The notes under the pieces: generated by a model
Databases searched by the model: none
What the model was told of the DNA's origin: nothing
Seen by the model: the letters and a program-made list of their open reading frames with translations, nothing else
Assembly (NCBI RefSeq): GCF_964253025.1
Contig: NZ_CAXUQC020000001.1
Coordinates: 3,534,001 to 3,598,000, forward strand
DNA from: Rhizobacter sp964253025
GTDB lineage: Bacteria; Pseudomonadota; Gammaproteobacteria; Burkholderiales; Burkholderiaceae_C
Direction: 5' to 3'
DNA: 64,000 nt
Shown: one piece after another, positions 1-7,944 of the stretch
How the letters are laid out: each line of letters starts with the position of its first letter
Numbering within the stretch: the stretch's first letter is position 1
Position numbers and translations under genes: made by a program

Positions 1-2
1 GC

Positions 3-815
3 GGCATCAGGCCGGTGGCCACCGCCGAAGACGGGACGACACAGTTCCAGTTGGTGGACGGCAAATTCAAGCGGATCTGCGACGAAGCCCATGCCAACTC
101 GGGCAAGCGCTACGCCCTCTTCATTGACGAGATCAACCGAGCAAACATCGCGAAGGTGTTCGGCGAGCTGATCACGCTGATTGAGCCCGACAAGCGGGCG
201 ATGTTCGATGCACACGGGCGCTTGGTCGAAGGAATGGCCGTTCAGCTACCCGGCGGCGGCGATGGCGACGTGGCCGAGCGGCCGTTTGGCGTTCCGAAGA
301 ACCTGGACATCTACGGCACGATGAACACGGCCGATCGTTCAATCGCGCTGTTGGACGTAGCCTTGCGGAGACGCTTCCATTTCGAAGAGCGCGCGCCCGA
401 CTACACGATGCTGGCTGCCGATGTAGACGCTCTCGACCTCGGCCGGTTGCTGCGGCGGATCAATGACCGGCTGGAGTACCTGCTGGATCGCGACCATCGC
501 ATCGGCCATGCATACCTGATGCGGGCGAGAACTCTTGCTGACGTGCAGGAGGCCTTTGCCCGGCAGATCATCCCCCTGTTGCAAGAGTACTTCTTCGACG
601 ACTTCTCGCGTGTGTCGCTGGTGTTGTCCACAACGGCCGAGCAGCCGTTTCTGCAGGAGGAGACGCTGCACTTTGGGCGCCTCTTTGTCGGCCAGCGGCT
701 CGACGGCGTGCCTAGCGATCGCGCCCGGTTTGTCATCACGCCGTCCGGCAGCTGGACGTCCGAGAGCTTTCGGGGGATCTACGACAGCGCCGGCGATGCG
801 GGTGTGACTGGCTGA
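3..815 (+). CDS. mcrB: McrB-type restriction motor ATPase, C-terminal part (5' end outside window)
   Basis: The reading frame is open from the left edge, so only the last 270 residues are visible. It is an AAA+ nucleoside triphosphatase of the McrB family, the motor subunit that binds modified DNA and drives the McrC nuclease by NTP hydrolysis. Seen directly: a Walker B element FIDEINRANIAKVFGE, the family signature MNTADRS after PKNLDIYGT, and a sensor/arginine cluster ALRRRFHF. The N-terminal DNA-recognition domain and the Walker A motif lie outside the window, so the target specificity cannot be read. The stop is 17 bases before the mcrC start, which fits an operon. The family call is firm; which modified base it recognises is unknown. 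Confidence 0.9.
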   Translation, partial: GIRPVATAEDGTTQFQLVDGKFKRICDEAHANSGKRYALFIDEINRANIAKVFGELITLIEPDKRAMFDAHGRLVEGMAVQLPGGGDGDVAERPFGVPKNLDIYGTMNTADRSIALLDVALRRRFHFEERAPDYTMLAADVDALDLGRLLRRINDRLEYLLDRDHRIGHAYLMRARTLADVQEAFARQIIPLLQEYFFDDFSRVSLVLSTTAEQPFLQEETLHFGRLFVGQRLDGVPSDRARFVITPSGSWTSESFRGIYDSAGDAGVTG

Positions 816-832
816 TTTCCGGACCGCAAAGC

Positions 833-2122
833 GTGGCTTCGACTCGCTTCCTCACTGCGCTGGAGCACCAGCCCATACCGGTCACCGCCGAAGGCAGTGG
901 GTGGAGCCTTACGCCGGCAGAAGCCGATCGGCTGGCGCAGATCGGGGAGCAACGGCCAGGCTTCTGCGAGGTGGGTCACCGCCAGGTGAAGCTGGCGCAG
1001 TTCTGTGGCGTGGTCGGCTTGGGCGAGCGCGTTCTAGAGATCTTGCCGAAGACTCAAGATGGCGCGTCGTCGGCAGACGATTGCCGCGGCGTGCTCTTGC
1101 GGCTGCTTCGGCTGACCGAGCGATTCCCGCAGTTCCAGCACCAAGCTGTCGGCCAACACCTGCGCCGGGCGCCATTGCTTGAGGCCTTCATCGCTGCGTT
1201 CTTCGAAGCAGTGAGTGTGCTCACGCGAGGTGGCCTGCTGAAGCAATACCTGGAGCATGAGGACGACCTGACCGTCGTGCGCGGTCGGATCGCCGTTGCG
1301 CGCCAGCTCGGGGTTCATGCGAACCGGCCCGACTTGGTGGCTTGCGCGTTCGACGAGCTGACCATCGACAACGTATGGAATCGCGTCCTCAAGAAGGCGA
1401 TCCGCTGTGCGCGCCCTTGGATTCGCAGTGTCGAACTCAACCGGCAATGGGTTGAACTGATGGGTGTGATGCACGACGTGGACGACACCCGGTTGAGCGG
1501 CCCCGACGTGGAGCGCCTGGCGTTCAACCGCCAGGCCGAACGCTACCGCGTGGCCATCGACTGGGCGCGCTGGATCTTGGCCTTGCTGGCGCCCGCTCTA
1601 CGCGCCGGCCGTACCGATGCGCCGGCGCTGCTGTTCAACATGAACCGGCTGTTCGAGTCGGCGGTTGCCACCGTGGCCCGCCGGCGAGTCTATGCAGAGT
1701 CAGGATTGACCGTGGAGACACAGGATGCGTCTCGGGCGCTGGTGACGATGGTCAGTCAGGATCGTGTGGAACCGGGATTCCAACTGCGCCCAGACTTGGT
1801 GTTTCGTCGTGAAGACGCGGTCGTTGCGATCGCGGACACAAAGTGGAAACTCATCGGCTGGGACAACAAGCGCCGGCTGATGCCGAGTGAAGCCGACATG
1901 TACCAAATGCATGCCTACGCCTCGGCATTTCAATGCCGCGAGCTCGCGCTCATCTACCCATGGCGAAGCGAGCTGGCCCAAGCAACAGGTGCCGAGTTTC
2001 GGCTACCGCAGGTGAATGGGCACGCACCGGTCGTGACTGTGCTTTGTCTTGATGTGCATGACGATGCGTTGCCTCTTCGCGTGGGCCGCTGGCCGGGATC
2101 GAGTGCCTACGCGCGCGGCTGA
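833..2122 (+). CDS. mcrC: McrC-family restriction endonuclease subunit
   Basis: This 429-residue protein is the nuclease partner of McrB. McrC proteins cut DNA after the McrB ring translocates to them. The C-terminal half carries a PD-(D/E)XK core: RPDLVF with D321, a short hairpin, then ADTKWK with D335 and K337. The N-terminal part (QVKLAQFCGVVGLGERVLEILPK) matches the usual McrC beta-rich start. The chosen start is GTG at 833. No in-frame ATG is close, and a CTG at 812 would be the only upstream alternative. The stop at 2120-2122 is followed four bases later by the ATG of the next gene, so the three genes are probably one transcript. Confidence 0.88.
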   Translation: MASTRFLTALEHQPIPVTAEGSGWSLTPAEADRLAQIGEQRPGFCEVGHRQVKLAQFCGVVGLGERVLEILPKTQDGASSADDCRGVLLRLLRLTERFPQFQHQAVGQHLRRAPLLEAFIAAFFEAVSVLTRGGLLKQYLEHEDDLTVVRGRIAVARQLGVHANRPDLVACAFDELTIDNVWNRVLKKAIRCARPWIRSVELNRQWVELMGVMHDVDDTRLSGPDVERLAFNRQAERYRVAIDWARWILALLAPALRAGRTDAPALLFNMNRLFESAVATVARRRVYAESGLTVETQDASRALVTMVSQDRVEPGFQLRPDLVFRREDAVVAIADTKWKLIGWDNKRRLMPSEADMYQMHAYASAFQCRELALIYPWRSELAQATGAEFRLPQVNGHAPVVTVLCLDVHDDALPLRVGRWPGSSAYARG

Positions 2123-2126
2123 CGAC

Positions 2127-4367
2127 ATGTGCGAGGCAGTGGAGCCCCCGAGCAGGCAGAACTACTACGACGGTCTGTTTGACCGATTGCTCCGAGCCGG
2201 GCTGCCGCCCGACCTCGCAACGCTTGAAGCGGCCGAAGCCTACCTGGATGGCCGGCCGGCGGCTGTGGGAAAGCACAAGACGACCCGCAAGGAACGGGAC
2301 CGTTGGTTTTGGACGAGCACAACGGTGAACGGGTGTCCGGACAACATCTGGCAGTCCGAGCCCATGGTTCTGGCCCTTGCCCGCTATCTTGGTCAGGAAC
2401 CCGTCGCTATCGATGGTCTTTTGGCACAGGTTGCCGACATCGCACCGGAGACATTGGCGCGTGCCGTGCGGTACTCCGGCTTGGTGTTGACTCAGCATTC
2501 ACCGCGCAGCACCGAACTTCGCAACGCTGCTGTAGGGCATGACGGTTTGGCGGAACTGTGCAAGGTCCTCGACACCTTCGATGGCGCGCACTGCGAGCGT
2601 GTGGCGCTGGTCGAGATGCTGAAGGCATCGCTGGCTGGTCTGTCGACGTTCGACCTGCTTCTGTATGCCAGCTTGTACGCCTTCGAACGCCTGGTACCGA
2701 CCGATCTCCACCGTCCCGCCAGTCCATCTGTCGACACCGAACACCAGACAGCCTGGGACGCCATCGCTCACCTTCTGACCTGGAAACTGCGCACCACGCC
2801 AGAGGCTGCACAGGCACTTAGCGACGATGCCATCGGCGCTTCGCTTGTGCAGAACCTCAGGCCTATCCTGTTCAACGAAAGCGGCTTGAGGTACAGCCAG
2901 GCGCTTGAGACGTTGTCCAGCGTCGGCCAGTTGATTGACGCACAGATCGAACTGAACGAGTTCATCAGTCGTTCCGCAGACGCCTTCAGCTATGACGACG
3001 GCATCCGGTTTGAACGCCTCGGCCAACGGCTGGAGATCGTCGAAGTCGATGTCAGCTGGCGATCGGCGTGGCAACGCGAGGGTCGCAAGCTCGCGAGCTT
3101 GCACGGCTACTGGTTCTATCGCGCGCTGGACGACTTCCTCAAGTCCGATGCTTCACGCGAGCGGATGGGTCGGCCTAAGAACCAGGATGCCAACCGACTT
3201 GCCTGGATACACGCGACGCAGGGAAAGCTACGGCTGCAAGAGGTCTACGGCATAGATGAGGTGGTGACGACGGAGTCCGGCGAGAGCGCACCCCTGTTTC
3301 AGGCACTGCTGGCGTTGAACCTCATGTCCGCACATTTCCTGCGTGACTTCCTCTTGGCCTTCGCCGAGCGGCGCCGTGCCGCTGGGGATTGGCTCACTGG
3401 CTTGCGCGACCTGGCCATGTATGGGCTTCGCGACGGATACCAGAATCGCTTGCCTCTGACATGGTCAGATCGCGAGGAGAAGATCCGCAACATCACAGGA
3501 TGGACCGTCACGCGGGAATCTCTCCAGGGCAGTCCACGAGTGGCGGCGGCCATACTCGATTTCTGGACCTATGACCTCGGCGCGATGGTGAGGCGACTGC
3601 AGAGCCAGCCGACGGCGCTGGAGCCGCATCTGTTCGAGCGCCCCGTCTTGAAGTTCGGCAGCCACCTGGTTCAACTGCCTTGGATCGTCGGCATGCAGAA
3701 CAACAGCACGGCGGCCATCAACAACCTAAGACGTTTGGGTGCACGGAGAGGCGAAGCCCGCGCGGAGACCCAAAGGATTGAAAGCAATCTGGCCGAGTTG
3801 TTTCGCGAACGCGGGTTCAAGGTGCTGCCGAACTGGCAGCCGCCGGCTGAGCACCGTGAGGCAGGCGAAGTCGATCTGATTGCAGCACGCGATGGGCATC
3901 TCTTCGTACTGGAGGTCAAGTCCACGTTCCTCCGGCGATCGCAGCGCGATGCGTGGCTGCATGCCTCGACGACGCTACGCAAGGCTGGACGTCAGTTGGC
4001 GCGAAAGGTCGATGTCGTCACCAAGGCGGTGGCTCAGGACGTCTCACTCCGGGCCGGCCTGGGCATAGAACCTGATGGGCGGCTAGCTGGTTGCCACGGC
4101 TGGATCGCCGATACCTCCATCGAGCGAGATCATCTGCGCTTCAGTGGTTTCCTAAAGATCTCGGTCGAGGAGCTTTTGATCGCCCTGCGCGACGATGCAG
4201 ATTTGCTAGGTGATCCAGATGAGCTGCTGCTGTCGGGTCAAACTGAGATGGACGAAGTTCCTGGTGACGGTCCGCCGCGCCGTCGATCCACTTTGTATCC
4301 GCAGGGGTTCAGCGCAAATCAGTTTGTCGAGGTCATTGAGACCGAGAAAGTCTGGCGCGCAGTTTAA
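2127..4367 (+). CDS. Large McrBC-associated protein with C-terminal PD-(D/E)XK nuclease motif
   Basis: This 746-residue protein has no family name I can give with certainty. Most of it (residues 1-540) is alpha-helical and shows no recognised motif. Near the C-terminus it has a clear nuclease core: GEVDLIAARDGHLFVLEVKS, with E581/D583 and the E596-V-K598 triad, in the style of Mrr/Holliday-resolvase-like restriction folds. I chose ATG 2127, just after the mcrC stop, over an in-frame ATG at 2049 that would overlap mcrC by 74 bases. Position and co-orientation with mcrB and mcrC suggest a third subunit or a second effector nuclease of the same defence module. That role is inference. A vsr-like or NERD-like repair function is not excluded. 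Confidence 0.75.
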   Translation: MCEAVEPPSRQNYYDGLFDRLLRAGLPPDLATLEAAEAYLDGRPAAVGKHKTTRKERDRWFWTSTTVNGCPDNIWQSEPMVLALARYLGQEPVAIDGLLAQVADIAPETLARAVRYSGLVLTQHSPRSTELRNAAVGHDGLAELCKVLDTFDGAHCERVALVEMLKASLAGLSTFDLLLYASLYAFERLVPTDLHRPASPSVDTEHQTAWDAIAHLLTWKLRTTPEAAQALSDDAIGASLVQNLRPILFNESGLRYSQALETLSSVGQLIDAQIELNEFISRSADAFSYDDGIRFERLGQRLEIVEVDVSWRSAWQREGRKLASLHGYWFYRALDDFLKSDASRERMGRPKNQDANRLAWIHATQGKLRLQEVYGIDEVVTTESGESAPLFQALLALNLMSAHFLRDFLLAFAERRRAAGDWLTGLRDLAMYGLRDGYQNRLPLTWSDREEKIRNITGWTVTRESLQGSPRVAAAILDFWTYDLGAMVRRLQSQPTALEPHLFERPVLKFGSHLVQLPWIVGMQNNSTAAINNLRRLGARRGEARAETQRIESNLAELFRERGFKVLPNWQPPAEHREAGEVDLIAARDGHLFVLEVKSTFLRRSQRDAWLHASTTLRKAGRQLARKVDVVTKAVAQDVSLRAGLGIEPDGRLAGCHGWIADTSIERDHLRFSGFLKISVEELLIALRDDADLLGDPDELLLSGQTEMDEVPGDGPPRRRSTLYPQGFSANQFVEVIETEKVWRAV

Positions 4368-4472
4368 ATACTGGAAGCAGGGTTCGCATGCGCGCCGACA
4401 GGGACGCCTCAAGATCACGCCACGTAGGCCGGCGGTGACGAAACTTGGGCACACCGGTAAGGAGACAAGAAA

Positions 4473-5240
4473 ATGAAGAGTCGTAGTGTGGACATGTATG
4501 CCTTGAACGTGCCGCTTGATGCGATCAAGAAGCTCACCGACGAGCAACGATTTGCGTATTACCTTCTGGGACACATCTTCAACGAACTAGTGTGCCTACA
4601 GAAGATCGTTGGCTTTTCGCTTCCGAAACACGATGACCGGCGGCCGGCACGAGTCCGACCCGAACTTGGCCAAGCCATGTTCCTGTTTCGGCTAGCAAGT
4701 GGAAAGATCTGGGAAGCGAGCAAAGCGATCCGCGAGACAAAGGCGCTTGCACAGACCCTCCGCGAGGTTGTACTTCCCCTAATGCCAAATGGCCTGAACA
4801 GGTTGAAGGAACTCAATGCCGCGGTCAACAGCGCACCATGGCTATCGCCACTTCGGAATGGCATGGGATTTCACTTCCCGACATTCGAGCGCTGGAGCAG
4901 TCATTTAGTACCTGACGAATCATGGGTGGACGATATCGTCTTTCTCGGTGAAAAGTCGGGCAACACGTACTACGACGGAGCAGATGCGGTTGCCCAGGCT
5001 TGGATGTTCGAGCAGTACGGAGCGAAAGATTTGCGCGATGCTGTTGATCCCCTTGTCGCGCAGATGATCGATTTGCTTCGCACGATGAACTCCTTTCTTG
5101 AGGATGCTCTGGGTACGTTCGTCTCCGAAGTGATCTTGGATGCACCCACAAGATCCGAGCATGTTGGGAAAGTGCTCGCGCCCGAGTATGAGAATGTTTC
5201 GATTCCGTTCTGGACCGCAATGCCTACGAAACGTCCATAG
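4473..5240 (+). CDS. Hypothetical protein with HEPN-like R-x5-H motif
   Basis: This 255-residue, mainly helical protein is not assigned to a family by eye. It starts at ATG 4473 behind a good ribosome-binding site (AAGGAG, nine bases upstream). The stretch SPLRNGMGFHFP (R128, N129, H134) has the R-N-x4-H layout that marks the catalytic loop of HEPN RNases and of many abortive-infection proteins. A second long helix pair follows (residues 180-220). Its base composition is noticeably less GC-rich than the core genes of the window. It lies 105 bases downstream of the McrBC-like module on the same strand. A toxin or RNase effector linked to that module is an inference; a plain orphan of the island is equally possible. 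Confidence 0.7.
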   Translation: MKSRSVDMYALNVPLDAIKKLTDEQRFAYYLLGHIFNELVCLQKIVGFSLPKHDDRRPARVRPELGQAMFLFRLASGKIWEASKAIRETKALAQTLREVVLPLMPNGLNRLKELNAAVNSAPWLSPLRNGMGFHFPTFERWSSHLVPDESWVDDIVFLGEKSGNTYYDGADAVAQAWMFEQYGAKDLRDAVDPLVAQMIDLLRTMNSFLEDALGTFVSEVILDAPTRSEHVGKVLAPEYENVSIPFWTAMPTKRP

Positions 5241-5409
5241 GGAAAGACTTGAGCCTCTCGACGGCTGAGGCAAGTGCGAGGCTCACCAACGCGGGCTGGC
5301 GCTGCCAGAGCCGCCTCTCGGCACCCTTTTGTCCGAACTTGGCGGGAGACACACGGTGAGGCCACAACCGACCTCTGCCGACTCCGGTCAAGTCTATGCC
5401 TTGAAAGCG

Positions 5410-5438
5410 CGAAGGCCTGGCGCAATGCCAGGCCTTCG
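5410..5438 (-). terminator. Strong hairpin, probable terminator of the 5457-5726 gene
   Basis: A perfect 12-bp stem (CGAAGGCCTGGC against GCCAGGCCTTCG) with a five-base loop lies 18 bases beyond the stop of the minus-strand gene at 5457. Only a short CTTTC follows in that direction, so termination is likely but not certain. Confidence 0.6.
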
Positions 5439-5456
5439 ATATCACGCAGCGGCTCG

Positions 5457-5726
5457 TCAGTCTTCGAGGCGAACCAAGTACTCGGCAATGGCCTCCGCAG
5501 CCGCGGTAAGCGCGGCGCTTGCAGCGGGTGTACCGATGTCAATCCCCTCGGTGACGAGCGCGACGAGCAGCGACTCCATTGCATGCGCAGCAAGTTCCCC
5601 GTGCGAGTCGAAGTCCTTCGAAGGGTCAACGAACTCCGCGCGCAACTCGCTCGTGATATGCGTGCAAACGCGTGAGTCGCGTTTGATAACGATGCCATAT
5701 GGCAATCGGATACTTAAGTGGGGCAT
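5457..5726 (-). CDS. Small acidic hypothetical protein of the island
   Basis: This 89-residue protein has no family I can name. The ATG at 5726 is preceded by GGAG at a good distance; a TTG at 5762 would add 12 residues but has no such site. The sequence is non-random: an N-terminal beta-rich half (LSIRLPYGIVIKRDSRVC) and a helical C-terminal half (AAHAMESLLVALVTEGIDI, then AALTAAAEAIAEYLVRLED). A hairpin terminator lies just past the stop. It is transcribed away from the large recombinase at 5968. The repeated motif CTACGTGTAG stands upstream of its start, as it does near two other minus-strand genes of the island. Function unknown. Confidence 0.65.
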   Translation of the reverse strand: MPHLSIRLPYGIVIKRDSRVCTHITSELRAEFVDPSKDFDSHGELAAHAMESLLVALVTEGIDIGTPAASAALTAAAEAIAEYLVRLED

Positions 5727-5748
5727 GGGTGGCTCCGTAGTTGAGGAG

Positions 5749-5758
5749 CTACGTGTAG
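5749..5758. promoter_or_regulatory. CTACGTGTAG motif, copy 1
   Basis: A near-palindromic 10-mer, identical to the copy at 9786-9795 and matching 8 of 10 bases at 9014-9023. Each copy lies 22 to 51 bases upstream of a minus-strand orphan gene. It could be an operator for a shared regulator; this is inference from position. Confidence 0.4.
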
Positions 5759-5806
5759 GCAAACGCTAGTCATTCACGCCACCCACTTCCAGAGAAATCA
5801 GGCGGC

Positions 5807-5926
5807 GCGTAACAACACGGGGTAGTGCGCCTTCGAGAAGGAAATCTTCAACCCGGACAGCGCCTACGGGCGTTGTCCGGGGCCGGCGCGCCGGGCGTTG
5901 TTACGCAAGGTGTCGCAAATAACAAC
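5807..5926. other. Repeat and hairpin region upstream of the large recombinase, candidate recombination site
   Basis: Three copies of the core TAACAAC are present: 5810-5816, 5897-5903 (inverted) and 5920-5926. The first two extend to a perfect 10-bp inverted repeat (GCGTAACAAC at 5807-5816, GTTGTTACGC at 5897-5906). The last two frame a 30-bp segment (5897-5926) with inverted ends and an 8-base centre, the layout of a tyrosine-recombinase core site. Between the outer arms lies a 13-bp stem with one G-T pair and a TACG loop (5852-5881). No T-run follows, so it is not an ordinary terminator. Assignment as an att or dif-like site is inference. Confidence 0.45.
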
Positions 5927-5967
5927 CGCCTCGCGAATCTGCCTAGACGTGGTTTTGGGAGCAAACC

Positions 5968-7911
5968 ATGTCGCTTGACCGAACCCCAGACATGACCGAA
6001 GCAGCCGAAGAGGTGCACAGCGTCGTCATGCCCGATGCGGAACCACCGCCTCTAACCTACGCCGCTCTGCTCGACGTGCTGCGAGACATCGACGCGCATG
6101 CGGACTCTGACCAGCCCGTCGACTCGCCGGTCACGCGCAACCGGCGAACTGCCTTGCGCAGCTTCATGCAGTCCGTCGACAAGCATGACACCGACCGCGT
6201 GGGCGACGAGCTGGCCGATGGCTTTGTCGCCGCGCTGAGCGCGTACCAGGCATGGGAGAAGCAGCGAGGCACAGCGGCGTCGACTGTGCGCTCCCGCTGC
6301 TCGCATCTGCGGCGCATCCAGCAGCTTGCCGCGAAGCATGCCGGCGCGACGTCGTCCTTCGTCTCGCTGCTCGACCGCGCCATCACGGAGTCCGGGCGCT
6401 CGCTGGCCTGGCTCGAGGAGCACTCGGGGATCGGCGCGCTGTCGCTCGGGCAATGGCGTCGTGGCATTGCGTCGCCCGGGCGACTCCGCAAGCACCTGCC
6501 GCAGCTTGAGGCGAGTCTTGGCTTGAGAGCCGGGACCTTGCTCGCCGCACTCCCGAGCCGCGCGTCCATCCCCGTGGGCTATGGCGTCGCGCGTCGCACG
6601 GCGAACACCCGCTTCCGCGCCAACGTCAAAGCCCGGCTCGAAGAGCAGCCGTTCGCCTTGCACGCGGCGAGCGAGCCACTGCAGGAGGAGTGGCGACAAC
6701 TGCTGGCCTACAAGACCGCCGACCTCCCGGCCCTGCGCCGCGAGCGACGGGCGAAGTGGCGCTCCAAGCCCGCCCGCATGTGCAAGCCGCTGAAGCCGGG
6801 GTGGTGCTGCACCTTGCCCAAGGGCCACGTGTCGCCGAGCGCGCATGCGGTGTGGGTTCAGCTGCGCCAGTACCTGGGCTGGCTCCAACTCGACCCTCGC
6901 CGCGGCGGAGCCGGGTTGTCAGCGGCACAGACGCAGACCCTGGCCCGACTCGCCGATGCCGAGCGCGTCATCGCCTTCGTCCACTGGCGCGCCGCGCGCG
7001 CCGGCTCCGTGAACACTGGTGCCCTCACCTTCCTTCACGTCGTCAACTCGCTGCTGCACCCGCGAGCCGGCTGGCTGACCCAATCTCCTTGGCTGGTGGA
7101 CGCGGCACCGGACCTGCGCCGCGAAGGCAGCACGTGGGCCGAGCATTGCGCGCGGACCTTCGAGCGCCTGAAGGATTTCACCAAGACCGTCGCGCAGTCG
7201 GCCAAGCCGACCCGCGACGTGGAGGAGGCGCTCCGCCCGTTGCTCGACTCCGGCAACCCTGTGGCCGCCCTGCTCCAGATGCTCGACCGCATGGAAGCCG
7301 ACATGCCCGCTTCCACCCAGCCCATCCTGAGGGCCACCCACCAGCGCGACATCGCGTTGGTGACCTTGCTGATGGCCAACCCGCTGCGCATCGGGCAGCT
7401 CACGGCGCTCGAGTTCGGGAAGGGCACGGACCAGAACCTCGTACGAGTTGCGTCCGGCTGGCGCCTTCAGTGCAGCGACGAGCGTTACAAGAACGGCGAG
7501 ACCACGATGGCCAAAGGCCTGCGAGTCGACCTGGACGCAGTCGTCACACCTGCATTCGACCGCTACGTGCGTGAAGGCCGAAGCATCCTTCTCGCCGGAC
7601 GTCCCTCCGTGTTCTTCTTCGTCGGCCGTTCGCGCTGGGATCCAACGCGCCCCTGCGAGAACCTCGAGGACCGTCTGCAGCTGCTCACCGAGCGCTACAT
7701 CCCGGGCTGTGCCGGGTTCCGTGGCCACGGTTGGCGCCACCTGCTGGCCACGGCCTGGTTGATGGAACACCCCGAGGACTACGGGACCGTCGCCGACTTG
7801 CTCGGCGACCGCGTGGAGACGGTGGCCAAGGCCTACCGCCACATCGAGCGCGCCAGTTCCATCCGCAAGTTCAACGCCTGGACCAAGACCAAAACTCGGC
7901 GACGTCCTTGA
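5968..7911 (+). CDS. Large tyrosine recombinase/integrase with internal HTH-like segment
   Basis: This 647-residue protein is far longer than the usual 300-450 for integrases. The C-terminal catalytic domain shows R474 (ANPLRIGQLTAL), H587 and R590 (FRGHGWRHLLAT) and Y623 (KAYRHIE). The usual second histidine of LGH is D614 (LLGD), a change found in other integrases. An N-terminal SAM-like, core-binding region (AYQAWEKQRGTAASTVRSRCSHLRR) is split by a segment at residues 145-195 (WLEEHSGIGALSLGQWRRG ... LEASLGLRAGTLLA) that reads like an XRE-type helix-turn-helix. Three TAACAAC repeats and a hairpin lie directly upstream. The downstream gene at 7945 follows after 33 bases and is probably co-transcribed. 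It should cut and rejoin DNA; its target site is unknown. Confidence 0.85.
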   Translation: MSLDRTPDMTEAAEEVHSVVMPDAEPPPLTYAALLDVLRDIDAHADSDQPVDSPVTRNRRTALRSFMQSVDKHDTDRVGDELADGFVAALSAYQAWEKQRGTAASTVRSRCSHLRRIQQLAAKHAGATSSFVSLLDRAITESGRSLAWLEEHSGIGALSLGQWRRGIASPGRLRKHLPQLEASLGLRAGTLLAALPSRASIPVGYGVARRTANTRFRANVKARLEEQPFALHAASEPLQEEWRQLLAYKTADLPALRRERRAKWRSKPARMCKPLKPGWCCTLPKGHVSPSAHAVWVQLRQYLGWLQLDPRRGGAGLSAAQTQTLARLADAERVIAFVHWRAARAGSVNTGALTFLHVVNSLLHPRAGWLTQSPWLVDAAPDLRREGSTWAEHCARTFERLKDFTKTVAQSAKPTRDVEEALRPLLDSGNPVAALLQMLDRMEADMPASTQPILRATHQRDIALVTLLMANPLRIGQLTALEFGKGTDQNLVRVASGWRLQCSDERYKNGETTMAKGLRVDLDAVVTPAFDRYVREGRSILLAGRPSVFFFVGRSRWDPTRPCENLEDRLQLLTERYIPGCAGFRGHGWRHLLATAWLMEHPEDYGTVADLLGDRVETVAKAYRHIERASSIRKFNAWTKTKTRRRP

Positions 7912-7944
7912 ACGCATTCCCCCACCACCAACGAAGGAGGCTCT

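Noticed and set aside
5807..5906. Integron attC site
   Set aside because: The arms GCGTAAC/GTTACGC miss the attC consensus at one position each, the inner L boxes are not seen, and the adjacent recombinase is not IntI-like.
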